Of a stretch of 64,000 bases of DNA, positions 34,987-45,560 are shown one piece after another. This DNA comes from Shinisaurus crocodilurus. Lineage: Eukaryota; Chordata; Lepidosauria; Squamata; Shinisauridae. Location: NCBI GenBank assembly GCA_021292165.1, contig CM037876.1:120523393-120587392 (forward strand). Reading direction: 5' to 3'. Under the pieces are notes generated by a model. It saw only the letters and a program-made list of their open reading frames with translations, ran no database searches and was not told the origin of the DNA. Position numbers and translations under genes: made by a program. Positions within the stretch are counted from its first letter, which is position 1; each line of letters begins with the position of its first letter.

Positions 34987-35090
34987 GATGAACCAAGCTC
35001 TGGAATGGATCCTAACGCTAAGAGGCATCTGTGGAAAATCATCACTGAGGAAGTACAGAACCAATGTTCAGTGATACTTACTTCTCACAG
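34987..35090 (+). CDS. ABCA12: ABCA12 coding exon (NBD2, Walker B and H-loop)
   Basis: 104 nt after TTTTATTTTAG. Begins [20 protein letters not shown], so it opens with the catalytic Asp-Glu of Walker B and the D-loop, and later has CSVILTSH with the H-loop His. Two bases (AG) are carried into the next exon. Donor GTAGAG. All residues needed for ATP hydrolysis are kept. Confidence 0.96.
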
Positions 35091-36012
35091 GTAGAGTGCC
35101 CAAGATGATGGATATCTAATGGGGGGGGGGGAGCCTAGTTCCTTGCTAGGTTTAAAACTTGTATTCAAGCTTATTCATGTTCACTCAAGCAGAGTTAATT
35201 AATGTTACCATGCGCTCCTTTGAGCTAAAAGCTGACAAGAAAAATAGAGTTAAAATGTTGTCATAGTCCTCATATCTAGCCTAGGAAATACCTAACTTTC
35301 TGTTCTTGCTAAACAGTATACAAGATGAATATATAAACCATCATGTTTCAACTGTACTTGTTGTGGGACATTGCTGCTACCTGTTTTAATGTTTAGTTCA
35401 TTCAATATTTATACCCTACTTTTCTATTAAAATAATACTCAAACTCACAGTAAAACACAGAAATGCAATATAAAGACAAGAAAACTAAAGCTACATGTTC
35501 AATATAACAATATCAAGAACAACCACATGTTGCAGCTACAGTTCCCCTTGTTGCCTCCAGCTGAGCAAAATTTCTGGGACTTAGATTCCCCTCTGCCCCC
35601 ATGGTCACTTCTTTTTCGATGGTGCCCCTTTGGCAGCCGTGCTCTATATCACCAAAGCAATGTGCAACATATTAAAATACCAACAAAGTAACAACAATAA
35701 AGCAATCTAAAATCCAATGATGAAAACATCCATAATAGCAGCAATGGGAAAATGCAAATCAGATTAACCTGAGCCAGCGCTGAACACCTTCCTCACTGAA
35801 TGCCAATAGTGAGGTGGCAAAATGGACTTCTAAAAGCAGCCCCTTTCATAACATGGCTGCCATCCCAATTGTGCCTCCTCAGCCTTCATGGAAATATGCT
35901 TCCCTCTCAAATCTATGGGTGAAAGAAGGAACATATGGTATAAGATTCCATGGAAAAAGAAGAAAGATTCCATGCCTGTAGGTGATTGGTGGCGAAAACT
36001 GTAATAATTAAT

Positions 36013-38150
36013 TCATAGAATCATAGAATCATAGAAAAGTAGAGTTGGAAGGGGCCTACAAGGCCATCGAGTCCAACCCCCTGCTCAATGCAGGAATCCA
36101 GGTCAAAGCATCTCTGACAGATGTCTGTCCAGCCGCACCTTGAATGCCTCCAGACTGGGAGAGCCCACCACCTCCCTAGGTAGTTGATTCCATTGTCTTA
36201 TTGCTCTGACAGTCAGGAAATTTTTCCTGGTGTTTAGGTGGAATCTAGGTTCCTGTAACTTGAGCCCATTATTCCGTGTCCTGCAAACTGGGATGAACGA
36301 GAAGAGATCTTTGCCCTCCTCTGTGTGACATCCCTTCAAATACTGGAAGAGTGCGATCATATCTCCCCTCAGTCTCCTCTTCTGAAGGCTAAACATGCCC
36401 AGTTCTTTCAGTCTCTCCTCATAGGGCCTTGTTTCCAGTCCCTTTATCATCCTTGTTGCCCTCCTCTGAACCCTCTCCAGTTTGTCTATGTCCTTCTTAA
36501 AGTGAGGTGCCCAGAACTGGACGCAGTACTCAAGATGAGGCCTAACCAGTGCCGAGTAAAGGGGAATTATCACTTCCCGCGATTTGGAAGCTATACTTCT
36601 ATTAATACAGCCCAAAATTGCATTTGCCTTCTTTGCAGCCACGTCGCATTGCTGGCTCATATTCAGTTTGTGATCTACCACAATTCCAAGATCCTTCTCA
36701 CTTGTAGTATTGTTGAGCCAAGTGTCCCCCATTCTGTAACTCTGCATTTGGTTTCCTCTCCCTAGGTGCAGCACTTGGCATTTATCCCTGTTAAATTTCA
36801 TTCTGTTGTTTTCGGCCCAGCGCTCCAGCCTATCGAGGTCACTTTGAATTTTGTTTCTGTCTTCCAGAGTATTAGCTGTTCACCCAACTTTGTGTCATCT
36901 GCAAATTTGATAAGCATTCCCTGTACCTCCTCATCCAAGTCATTAATAAAAATGTTGAAGAGCACCGGGCCCAGGACCGAGCCCTGTGGTACCCCGCTCG
37001 TTACCTCTCCCCAGTTTGAGAAGGAACCATTGATAAGCACTCTTTGAGTCCGATTCTTTAGCCAATTGTGGATCCACCTGATAGTTGTTCCATCTAGCCC
37101 ACTCTTAGCTAGCTTACTAATCAGGATATCATGAGGCACTTTGTCGAAAGCTTTGCTGAAGTCCAGGTATATAATGTCCACAGCATTCCCACAGTCCACA
37201 AGGGAGGTTACCCGATCAAAAAATGAGATCAGATTAGTCTGACAGGATTTGTTCTTGACAAATCCATGCTGGCTTCTAGTAATCACTGCATTGTTTTCAA
37301 GGTGCTTGCAGACTGACTTCTTTATAATCTGCTCAAAAATCTTCCCAGGGATTGATGTCAGACTGACTGGCCTATAGTTCCCAGGTTCCTCCTTCTTGCC
37401 CTTTTTGAAGATGGGAACAACATTTGCCCTCCTCCAGTCGTCTGGCACTTCACCTGTCCTCCATGATTTCTCAAAGATAATAGACAGTGGTTCTGAGAGT
37501 TCTTCTGCCAGTTCCTTTATTACTCTAGGATGCAGCTCATCAGGCCCTGGAGATTTAAACTCGTTCAGAGTAATCAGGTGCTCCTTGACCATTTGCCTAT
37601 CAATCTCAAGCTGCAATTCTGCCCCTTCAGTCTGCACTTCAGGTTTGCCAGGGGGGTCATAGACCCTCTTTTGGGAGAAGACCGAGCCGAAGTAGGAATT
37701 GAACACTTCTGCCTTTTCTTTGTCTTCTGTTATCAATTTGCCATCCTCACTGCATAGTTGAACCACCAGTTCTTTCTTCTGTCTTTTACTGTGCATGTAT
37801 CTGAAGAAAGCTTTTTTGTTGCTTTTAGCATTCCTCGCTAACCTTAGCTCATTCTCAGCTTTAGCCTTCCTGACACTATTCCTGCAGTTCTGTGCTACCT
37901 GCCTGTACTCTTCCCCTGTAGCCTGTCCTTCCTTCCACTTCCTATACATGTCCTTTTTTGTTTTCAGGTCATCTTTGAGTTTATTGTGAAGCCACATTGG
38001 CTTCTTCTGTTGCCCTCTGCCTTTTTCCCTTGTGGGAATTGTTTGCAATTGTGCCTTTAAAATTTCCTTTTTTAAAAACTCCCACCCCTCCTGGGCTCCC
38101 TTTCTCGTGAGAGTCACTTGCCATGGGATCTTACTAATCATTGTCCTGTG
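36013..38150 (-). mobile_element. CR1 LINE, 5'-truncated, with near-intact reverse transcriptase
   Basis: On the minus strand an open frame from 38141 holds the linker and reverse transcriptase of CR1 ORF2: [60 protein letters not shown] and the active-site box FADDTKLG. A 1-bp frameshift near 36850 moves the frame; the C-terminal part follows at 36801-36103 ([18 protein letters not shown] to WNQLPREVVGSPSLEAF). The 3' end on the plus strand starts ATCATAGAATCATAGAATC. The endonuclease part is missing, as in most CR1 copies. With one frameshift in 2 kb this is a recent insertion. Confidence 0.93.
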
Positions 38151-38684
38151 TTTGGCTGCAGACTAGTTACATAATCAAAATGGCAGGGTGGTTGCTTCCT
38201 CTTCCTTTCTCCTTCAAGAAGAGCGGAAATTAAAGAGCTGAGGAAAGCCATTGCTTGATCTAGCCAATTGCCCCATAATCCCAAAGTTAAGAGGAGATAA
38301 CTTTTCTTTCCTCCACAGTATCCAAGCTTCCTACAGCTGGTATCATTTAAGTCCTAGCGTGCTCTTGATTCAGTGTGCCCCTTGTATACTTAGGTGGGTC
38401 CTACTCTGCAGGGCCTGGAAAAGTGGAACGTGCGGAATTAGAGGGAGATATCTCCTGAAGCCCAGATTAGAGCCTTGATTAGCAGCAGCAGCGATTCTGA
38501 CTGGGTTAATTTGCTTCTAAATCATGGTGTCTCCTCTTCTGTCTGGCAGCTCCCAGTACTTTCAGCCTAAGGGGATCTTCTCCTCTGGGTAGTCTGATTC
38601 ACCTGGCAGCTGCAGCCCCTGCCACCCAAGTCTTCTCAGATGTGGCTCCCACTATGTCCTCCTCAGAGAGGAAACCCTGTAGAG

Positions 38685-38808
38685 CAGGGATGGGGAATGT
38701 GTGGCCCTCCAGATGTTGGTGGACTGCAACTCCCATCATCCCTCCCCATTGGCTATGCTGGCTGGGACAAATGGGAGTTGCAGTCCAGTGACATCTGGAG
38801 GGCCACAC
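38685..38808. mobile_element. Palindromic hAT MITE, different subfamily
   Basis: Left arm CAGGGATGGGGAATGTGTGG, CCCTCCAGATGTTGGTGG; right arm CCAGTGACATCTGGAGGGCC. The flanks CTGTAGAG and CGCTAGAG suggest an 8-bp duplication with changes. Related in layout, not in ends, to the CAGTGTTCTCC family. Confidence 0.65.
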
Positions 38809-39052
38809 GCTAGAGAAAGCGGCAGTGCTGCTGATTGCTGCCCAGAGTGTATGGCAGTCTTGGGAAGATCCCTCGTTTATATCAAACCATTAGGAGCTTG
38901 TACGGTTGAACCCCATTTTGCTTGGTACTGATTGATGTGGAAATTATGTGCATTTTCCAAGTATGCTGTGGAAAACTACCCATACTCTTACCATCATTGG
39001 GGATTCTTCTAGCTCCCTCCTGCTGATAATGCTCTCTTTCCTTCACTTTCAG

Positions 39053-39145
39053 CATGGAAGAATGTGAGGCTCTCTGCACACGGCTGGCTATCATGGTAAA
39101 TGGCCGTTTCCAGTGCATGGGCTCACTGCAGCATATAAAGAGCAG
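39053..39145 (+). CDS. ABCA12: ABCA12 coding exon (NBD2, after H-loop)
   Basis: 93 nt after CACTTTCAG. Encodes [20 protein letters not shown] and [10 protein letters not shown], the conserved block after the H-loop of ABCA NBDs. One base comes from the previous exon and two are carried on. Donor GTTGGT. Confidence 0.96.
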
Positions 39146-39940
39146 GTTGGTAAAATGTCTATCGTGTGACAGTTCCTACAGGTTTGCTGTGCTGCCCAAT
39201 TGAGCAGGGAGCCATATAACGAAGACCTTTTTTGTTTTTTTGCATTGGAACAGGAATAAGGGAAAAAACATATACAAACAAAGCAAAGAAATGGTGTTCT
39301 TAGTTCTATGGGTAGGGAAACATGGGGCTCATTTCACATATTGGTGTCATATTTTTTTTTGGTAACTCATCTCTGTCCATAAGGTATAGATACTTAGAGC
39401 ATGATCTATCCTAGTCTGAGTGCAGCACTCATGTTCATCCACGGAGGGATGAGCATAAGGCTCAGTAGAGCTCCTGCCCACTCCCGTTGCAGCACCCAGG
39501 CCATAATTAAGGACAAGGTGTCTGTGTTCTGTAGCCCCATCCTGTCCTCTGTCTAGATGTGGGTGAAAGGTACTCTGGCACTGGCTTATTCCTGATAATC
39601 GCCCGGGTTTTGTGCGCGTGAACTCCTGTGTGTCAGCTGGGTGAAGGGAAAATGCTCAATCCCTCTTGTGAAGATACTGTCCTAACACTAGGATGGGCTG
39701 TACTCTTACTTCTTCTTTTTTTTAAGTGAAAGCTGGGATTCCCCAGATTTTAACTAGAGTTGTATAAGCTAGCCATCCCTGATATGTGAGTTTCTGTGGT
39801 TTGGAGATGGCCCAGGTTTATCCCTAATGTCCTCTTGGTTGCACTAGGAATATGGCTTTCATTGAGTTTTCTGAATATAGCATGGACTTTTAAAGAATCT
39901 TTGATGTTTCATAAAATATATATTTTATTTCCCCCACTAG
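39146..39940 (+). other. ABCA12: ABCA12 intron
   Basis: A 795-bp intron without any repeat or other signal that I recognise. Confidence 0.7.
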
Positions 39941-40046
39941 ATTTGGAAAGGGATTCACTGTGAAGATGCATTTGAATAATGATGCAGATAGCATAGAGAA
40001 GCTGACAGAATTTTTGCAGTCAAGCTTTCCAAAGACACAACTAAAG
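39941..40046 (+). CDS. ABCA12: ABCA12 coding exon (C-terminal regulatory region)
   Basis: 106 nt after CCCCCACTAG. Encodes FGKGFTVKMHLNNDADSIEK, then LTEFLQSSFPKTQLK. The RFGxGFTVK block is the start of the regulatory region following NBD2 in ABCA proteins. It ends in phase 0 at GTAAAT. Confidence 0.94.
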
Positions 40047-40093
40047 GTAAATATAAAAGAATAACATTTGGAAGGACTTCGGTTATGTTTGAA

Positions 40094-40705
40094 ATCCTGG
40101 AGGGAGCAATGCGATGGCCCCTAGGCATTGCCTGAGGGGCCGTAGGATACCAGGGATTCCCCTTTCTGAGGTTGGGGGAAGGGAAGGAGGCGGGAGAGGC
40201 CTCAAGGCAGCTCGTACCCTGGCCCCTCTGGCCTCTCCCCCTCCTGGCCCAGTGGGACGCCCCTGACCGTGGAGGGCGGCCGGCACAGTTCTTTCTGTGC
40301 CAGCTGCGAGGCGGGTGAGGGGAGGTGCTCCAAGCTTCGGAGTTGGAGATATGGGCCCCCTCCCACCCCCTTGCAGCTGATGTGGAAAGAACAGTGTCAG
40401 CTGCCCTCCACAGTTGGGAAAGGTCGGAGAGGGGGGAAAGGGGGCATTCCAGTGGGCAGGGAGGAGACCGGAGAGGCCAGGATACAAGCTACCCTGAGCC
40501 TCTGCCAGCCTCCTTCCCTCCCCCTTCAAAGCACGGCCACTAGACACAATAAAAAGCTTGTCTAGCGAGAAATGCAGGGCAGGAGGGCGGGCAGGCAAAG
40601 GTCGCCTCTGCCACTCCTCTCCTGCCCTGCATTGGATGATTGGAAGACTCAGGAGTTTGGGGGGCTTCTGGTCATCAAGGGTTCAATTGATAGGACTGTG
40701 CCCTA
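40094..40705. repeat. GC-rich MITE (longest copy)
   Basis: GGGAGCAATGCGATGGCCCC at the left and GATAGGACTGTGCCCTAAG at the right, with GGCCCCTAGGCATTGCC and TGTCTAGCGAGAAATGCAGG inside. About 610 bp, against about 420 bp for the copy at 27026-27447. Confidence 0.6.
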
Positions 40706-41399
40706 AGCCACCTACGTATCTCTATAGAAGACCATGCAACATTTGAATGTGGTTTCAGATCACTACCAACAGTAAATAATAATAATTTGTGCTTTTTATG
40801 GTACAATGCCCCAAACACACAGCTTCCTTGTTCTTGTGGTATATGTGAAAGATTTAAAGTTATCAGAGGTCTTTGTGTAAGCCAAGTTAACATTGGTCAT
40901 GTCCATACTGTGGTGGCAAACCTGTGTCTGGGTTATATCACTTCAGACTGCAAGTGGGGTCCTCACATGATGAAATGTTCCTCTATACAAAAAATTTAAA
41001 AATCTCTGCACATAGAAAACTACCATGCCAGGGAGACGGCTTGGCTAGAACCTTTTCCTCGGACCTACTCATTTTCCATGTGCAGGGCATGTTTTTGTAC
41101 GGAGGAGAATTCAATAATGTGAGTGTCGTCTAAAGCAGTACAGCTCAGACACACAAGTTTGAACAAGGCTGAATAGTTTTGAATAGGTTACAAAATTGGT
41201 AAAAATTGTTAGTGCCTTGAATTACTTCAGCGATGCTATCATTAAAGTGGAGTGCCACCATGATAAAGCAGCACCAGCTAAATTCTATTATCATAAATAT
41301 CATTTGTAGTTGTATAATACATGCAGTGGGCTATCCAATCTTTTTCTCATTTATCTTGAAAGATCTGTGAGATAGGTCATCAATATTGTTATTATAAAG

Positions 41400-41478
41400 C
41401 AGTGTTCTCCAACCTTGGGTCCCCAAATGTTTTTGACCTACAACTCCCAGCATGCCCCAGCCAGGATGGAGAACACTG
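41400..41478. mobile_element. Palindromic hAT MITE, right arm mostly deleted
   Basis: Left arm complete apart from CCAAATG for CCAGATG; right end GGATGGAGAACACTG. Exact 8-bp duplication TTATAAAG. Closely parallels the copy at 34475-34554. Confidence 0.88.
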
Positions 41479-41871
41479 TTATAAAGACAGGGGAACCAAG
41501 GCTTAGAGTGTAAGATTCTGCATGGTGCCTTTGCAAGTCCATGGCAACCATAGTGCTGAATCAGTCATCAATGCCGCTGAGAAAATGAGAGAACTGGCAG
41601 GTGAACCATCTTCTGGATCAATAGCAGCTAGTAACACTGGGCATCGCTGATTCTGGGATTCCTTGCATAACTGATGTGGGGGGACCCAGGATGAGTAGCA
41701 GAGGCACTGGGAAAGGACCCTGCTCTTGTCTTAGGAAGGAATTGGTGCACGCCTGCAAAAAGGCCAGGCAGGAGAGGACCAGGGTGGTAACAGCAGCACT
41801 TCCTTTCCAAAACATCCTCCCTCTTTTCTTAATCTGATATCTGTTTGCAGTAAATCTTCTTATTCATACAG

Positions 41872-42009
41872 GATCATCAGGTGAATATGGTGGAATATCA
41901 TGTCCCAGTGTCTGCAGGAGGCGTAGCAAACATATTTCAGCTGCTGGAATCGAACAAAGCACTCTTCAAAATCAGGCACTTCTCAGTGAGTCAAACAACT
42001 CTAGAAGAG
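41872..42009 (+). CDS. ABCA12: ABCA12 coding exon (C-terminal regulatory region)
   Basis: 138 nt, 46 codons, after TTCATACAG. Encodes DHQVNMVEYHVPVSAGGVAN, IFQLLESNKALFKIRHFSVS and QTTLEE. The YHVP block, SVSQTTLEEVF motif and spacing are those of the ABCA C-terminal regulatory domain. It ends in phase 0. Confidence 0.95.
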
Positions 42010-42244
42010 GTATGAAATTGTACTTGTCCATTCCAGACATGAGCAATGGAATTCGTTTATTATTGAGTTGTTATTTTACATTTAGGGAGCTAAATTCTAA
42101 GAAATGTAGAATTCTGGAAGGTACCTCCCAGAACATGTAGTCTGTCTCCCTATTCTGAGGCAGGATATCCTATAATTAAAGCACTCTTGATATGCCAGCC
42201 ATGTACTTTCCCAGAAAGTATACAAGGAAGAAAATAACACCCCA

Positions 42245-42900
42245 GATGTATTTATTTATTTATTTATTTTTATTTTGAACACTTCTGTCTCACCTTTCTG
42301 GGCCTTCAAGGCAGCTAACAACTTGAGTTTACAAACAATATAAAATATCACACCAACACCTCAAACATTGCAACCTAGACATTTAAGCACATAAAACATC
42401 AGATGGGGAACCCACAGATCACTATATTTTACCGTCAATGACCTGGAAGGACAGGACAGCTTGAACCATGCACCTAAAACAGGTGTGCGCCACATGAAAA
42501 GTCCAGGGGCTGCATGAAGCCCCCCTGGCCTTTTTTGTGACCCTCCCATTACTCGTCCGCTGCTGCTGCTGTCTGACACAGCATGAAAAAGGGACCTATT
42601 TCCCCTTATTTTCAATAGAACAAGCCATGGATTTAAAAGAAAAATTGGACCTTTTTTGCTGCCGTGCTGCAAAAATGTAGTGGCAAATTTGGTGGCGCAG
42701 CAGTGGGGGAAGGCATGCTCCCCCTGTGGGTTCTCAGGGCGGGAATTGGCCCCCAGACCTAGAATATACCAGTGTTAGTGTCTGGGGAGAGATTTCCACA
42801 GTCAGGGCACCACAACAGAGAAGGCCCTGTTTCTGGCAAACATTATCCTAACTTCCAAAGAAAGGGTCACCCAGAGTAAGACCTGAGGTGTGCAGGTTTA
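42245..42900 (-). mobile_element. Degraded L2-like LINE 3' fragment
   Basis: Starts on the plus strand with a TTTA repeat and CTTCAAGGCAGCTAACAAC. Further on, GGAGAGATTTCCACAGTCAG with ACAGAGAAGGCCCTGTTTCT resembles the reverse complement of an L2 ORF2 C-terminus. Old copy. Confidence 0.5.
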
Positions 42901-43282
42901 TACAGGAGATAGTGTCCTTAAGAGATATTACACTCCTTTCTATATTGCTCCATAGCTGAACTTATTTAAAAGCAGTTATTACTAGTTGTGTCCCAGCTCT
43001 CAGTAAAATCCCTAGCCCATCGCATAGGAGCAGTCTGGCAGACCAGTTAGCTTCTTGCATACAGATATACCTGAGATGCAACACAGTTAGGCTGCACGGT
43101 CTTTGGAATTCCTTCTAACTGTGGTTGTATGAAAATGGAGAAACAAATACAGTCAGGGACTGCTCCACATATTTGTAGCATGCACAGGTTATGTATCTCA
43201 TAAAACCTTTCTTCATACATCTTTTAAAAAGTAATACGTGAATCAGCTATGAGCTAGATAAGATTTCAGCAGTTTCTGCTTA

Positions 43283-43533
43283 CAGTCATGCCTTGGATTG
43301 AGAGCATAATTCGTTCCGGAAACGTGCTTGTAATCCCAAACACTCTTATATCAAAACGAAATCCCCCCAAAAAAATTTGTACACAGATTTTTAATTTAAG
43401 CCGTACTACAGTACTTGTCTTGCAAGACTGTCGCTTGTATATCAAGTCAAAAAAAATTAAATAAATATTTAAAAATTTGCTTGTCTTGCAAAATGCTCTC
43501 AAACCAAGTTACTTGCAATCCAAGGTATTACTG
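43283..43533 (-). mobile_element. Tigger-like MITE, copy 3 (inverted)
   Basis: Starts CAGTCATGCCTTGGATTG and ends CAATCCAAGGTATTACTG, flanked by TA on both sides, in the opposite orientation to the copies at 8056 and 29833. Confidence 0.85.
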
Positions 43534-43696
43534 TATTTCCTAGCCCTCAATAAGCATCTGTTTTATACTAGCTAAGCAGCACATAAGGGCTTGAACTTCA
43601 TAAACAATCTAGTTAGTTATTATAACAAAAAAGGCAGAAAATTTCAGAAGGATCTGTGGGAAATAGGGGAATAATGAATTGCATGTCATATATGAG

Positions 43697-43842
43697 CAGG
43701 GCTTTTTTTCTGGTGGAACTCACCGGAACTGAGTTCCAGCACCTTTTCTTCTATTAATTGCATTACAATTTAATCGTCATCTACTCCCGAGGAAATGTAA
43801 TCCAAGAGTTCCGGTACCCTTTTCTCCAGAAAAAAAGCACTG
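43697..43842. mobile_element. hAT MITE (CAGGGCTTTTTTTCTGG type)
   Basis: Inverted ends CAGGGCTTTTTTTCTGG and CCAGAAAAAAAGCACTG, with ACCGGAACTGAGTTCC and AGAGTTCCGGTACCC inside. Exact 8-bp duplication TATATGAG (43689-43696 and 43843-43850). Confidence 0.88.
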
Positions 43843-44209
43843 TATATGAGTGTATGTTTTGAGGCCTAGTTTGTTTAAGTTTTCATGAATATTCAGCCTT
43901 ATGGCTTACTACATGTGATGCTGTGGCACCACTGGTGAGGGTTCCCCCTCCCCCAATGCTAATTGTTACTGGGGGGATTTTTACTGAGATTGCTGCTGGG
44001 AAGGGAAGGTTTGAACCACATTTTCCTGCACACTACAATGCTGATAACTATCCCCCCCCCCATGCACACACACCTGGTATTTAATTTTTAAAAAACACGG
44101 TGACATAATTGCTAATCACATTGTAATTAGGCCATAAGAAATGCACTGGTAAGCTTTTCATCAAACAGGATATATTTAATTTCATATAATACTTTTTGTT
44201 TCATTTCAG

Positions 44210-44329
44210 GTTTTCATCAACTTTGCCAAAGCTCAAACTGGCCCTGATATTTTGGATGCGAGTTCAGATATAGGCTCAGACAGCTCTGACTTCAGCAGCC
44301 AAGATTCTAACATAACAGCTATCTACTAA
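44210..44329 (+). CDS. ABCA12: ABCA12 last coding exon with stop
   Basis: 120 nt including TAA at 44327-44329, after TTTCATTTCAG. Begins VFINFAKAQTG, the VFxNFA motif conserved at the C-terminus of ABCA proteins, followed by a Ser/Asp-rich tail (DIGSDSSDFSSQDS) that ends in ITAIY. A Ser/Asp-rich tail is expected for ABCA12, but its last residues are variable between species. Together the 15 exons give 683 codons plus stop once the extra base at 6592/6593 is discounted. Confidence 0.94.
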   Translation, partial: VFINFAKAQTGPDILDASSDIGSDSSDFSSQDSNITAIY

Positions 44330-44597
44330 GCCTTAGGCTGAGGTTCCCTGCTGTTGTGCTAACGTTTTATTTTTGGAAGATATTTTATGTATTCATTTTG
44401 TAATCCTGAACTTGAGAACTCTGAATGGAGGCACCTAACTTTATATCAGAGCGGCCTATTATTTGTTTCTCAACTTTCAGTTTATGTGCTCATGAATTAT
44501 GCATGCTAAGGAAGTGTAGTAGACACAGCTACATGTGACTTCATCTGCTCAAGAACTTTCCTTCCCAATGCAGTCCCCAGAACTGTATTCACTAGAA

Positions 44598-44688
44598 CAG
44601 TGTTCTCCAACCTTGGGTCCCCAGATGTTTTTGGCCTACAACTTTTGTAGGCCAAAAACATCTGGGGACCCAAGGTTGGAAAACACTG
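44598..44688. mobile_element. Palindromic hAT MITE in the ABCA12 3' UTR
   Basis: 91 bp, arms of about 43 bp with one mismatch and a loop of a few bases. Exact 8-bp duplication CACTAGAA (44590-44597, 44689-44696). It lies between the stop codon and the AATAAA, so it should be part of the mature mRNA and fold into a long double-stranded stem. Confidence 0.9.
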
Positions 44689-44753
44689 CACTAGAAGAAA
44701 ACTGCTCTGTATTTAGGGTATTTAGGGTAAGCCAAAACTTGACTGCGTGTATG

Positions 44754-44759
44754 AATAAA
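44754..44759 (+). promoter_or_regulatory. ABCA12: Polyadenylation signal of ABCA12
   Basis: AATAAA within GTATGAATAAAATTATTT, 425 bp after the stop codon; the first canonical signal after the stop. Confidence 0.75.
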
Positions 44760-44904
44760 ATTATTTAAAACCTTAAGTAGTTACAAAGTCTGTTCATTGC
44801 TAGGATCTTTGTTTAGCCCCAGATGTAACCACTTGGCAATTCAGACGTTCCTTAACAATGGCCCATACTCTGACTCCTAGAAGATACGCAGCATGGAATT
44901 TTCT

Positions 44905-45560
44905 GGAATATTTATTTATTTATTTATTTCATTTTTATACCGCCCAATAGCCGAAGCTCTCTGGGAGGTTTACAACAATCAACAAGACAGTCCCTGCCCA
45001 CAGGCTTACAATCTAAAAAGACATGACACACAAGGATAAAGGAATGGGGAGGGCAGAAGGGGGAAAATTAATTAATTCTTCTGGCAGGGCGGGTGGAATG
45101 GCCCTGCACTCCCTCTCTTCTCCCTCTGCACAGCCTGCTGGAATGGCTGGTGGTGGTGGCAGTTGAGGGAGGAGGAACCTTCATTTATAAAATGTACAAA
45201 TTAAACTGAGACAATAATAACCATCAGAGATGGTATAAACAGAGCAGTAGTCAGGAAACCATTTTAACAAGCAGCACCTTGTACCTGTATTCCTATTACA
45301 GAAGCTGAAAAAGCTCACTGGAAAAAAGATGTCTTAGTTTCTGCTCAAGAGATGAACATCAATGGGGCCATTTGGATTTCCTGTAGCAGGGCATTCCACT
45401 GTTGTGGTATACCACAGAAAAGGCCCTGTCCCTCATGCCCACCTGTGATCATTCAGATGGTGGGGAAACATGGACTCAGGGCTCAGTAGGCAATCTTAAG
45501 GGTTGGGCAGATTTGTATGGGTGGAGATGAATCTTAAGATACCCTGGTCCCAGGCCAGGT
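44905..45560 (-). mobile_element. L2/CR1-like LINE 3' fragment
   Basis: The plus strand starts with (TTTA)n, then ACCGCCCAATAGCCGAAGCT and GGGAGGTTTACAACAATC, the complement of a squamate LINE 3' end. CAGGGCATTCCACTGTTGTG with ACCACAGAAAAGGCCCTGTC further on is the complement of a degraded ORF2 C-terminus. Confidence 0.6.

Larger units (their letters stand above)
35091..39052 (+). other. ABCA12: ABCA12 intron
   Basis: Half of this 4-kb intron is one CR1 element on the opposite strand (36013-38150). A related hAT MITE lies at 38685-38808. 35100-36010 and 38160-38680 show nothing I can name. Confidence 0.7.
40047..41871 (+). other. ABCA12: ABCA12 intron
   Basis: Contains a GC-rich MITE (40094-40705) and a shortened hAT MITE (41400-41478). 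The rest shows nothing I recognise. Confidence 0.7.
42010..44209 (+). other. ABCA12: ABCA12 last intron
   Basis: Contains an L2-like 3' fragment (42245-42900, minus), a Tigger-like MITE (43283-43533) and a hAT MITE (43697-43842). The rest shows nothing I recognise. Confidence 0.7.
44330..44780 (+). other. ABCA12: ABCA12 3' UTR
   Basis: Sequence from the stop codon to just past the first AATAAA (44754-44759). No earlier AATAAA or ATTAAA is seen. The cleavage site is inferred to lie about 20 bp after the signal. The UTR carries a hairpin MITE at 44598-44688. Confidence 0.75.
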
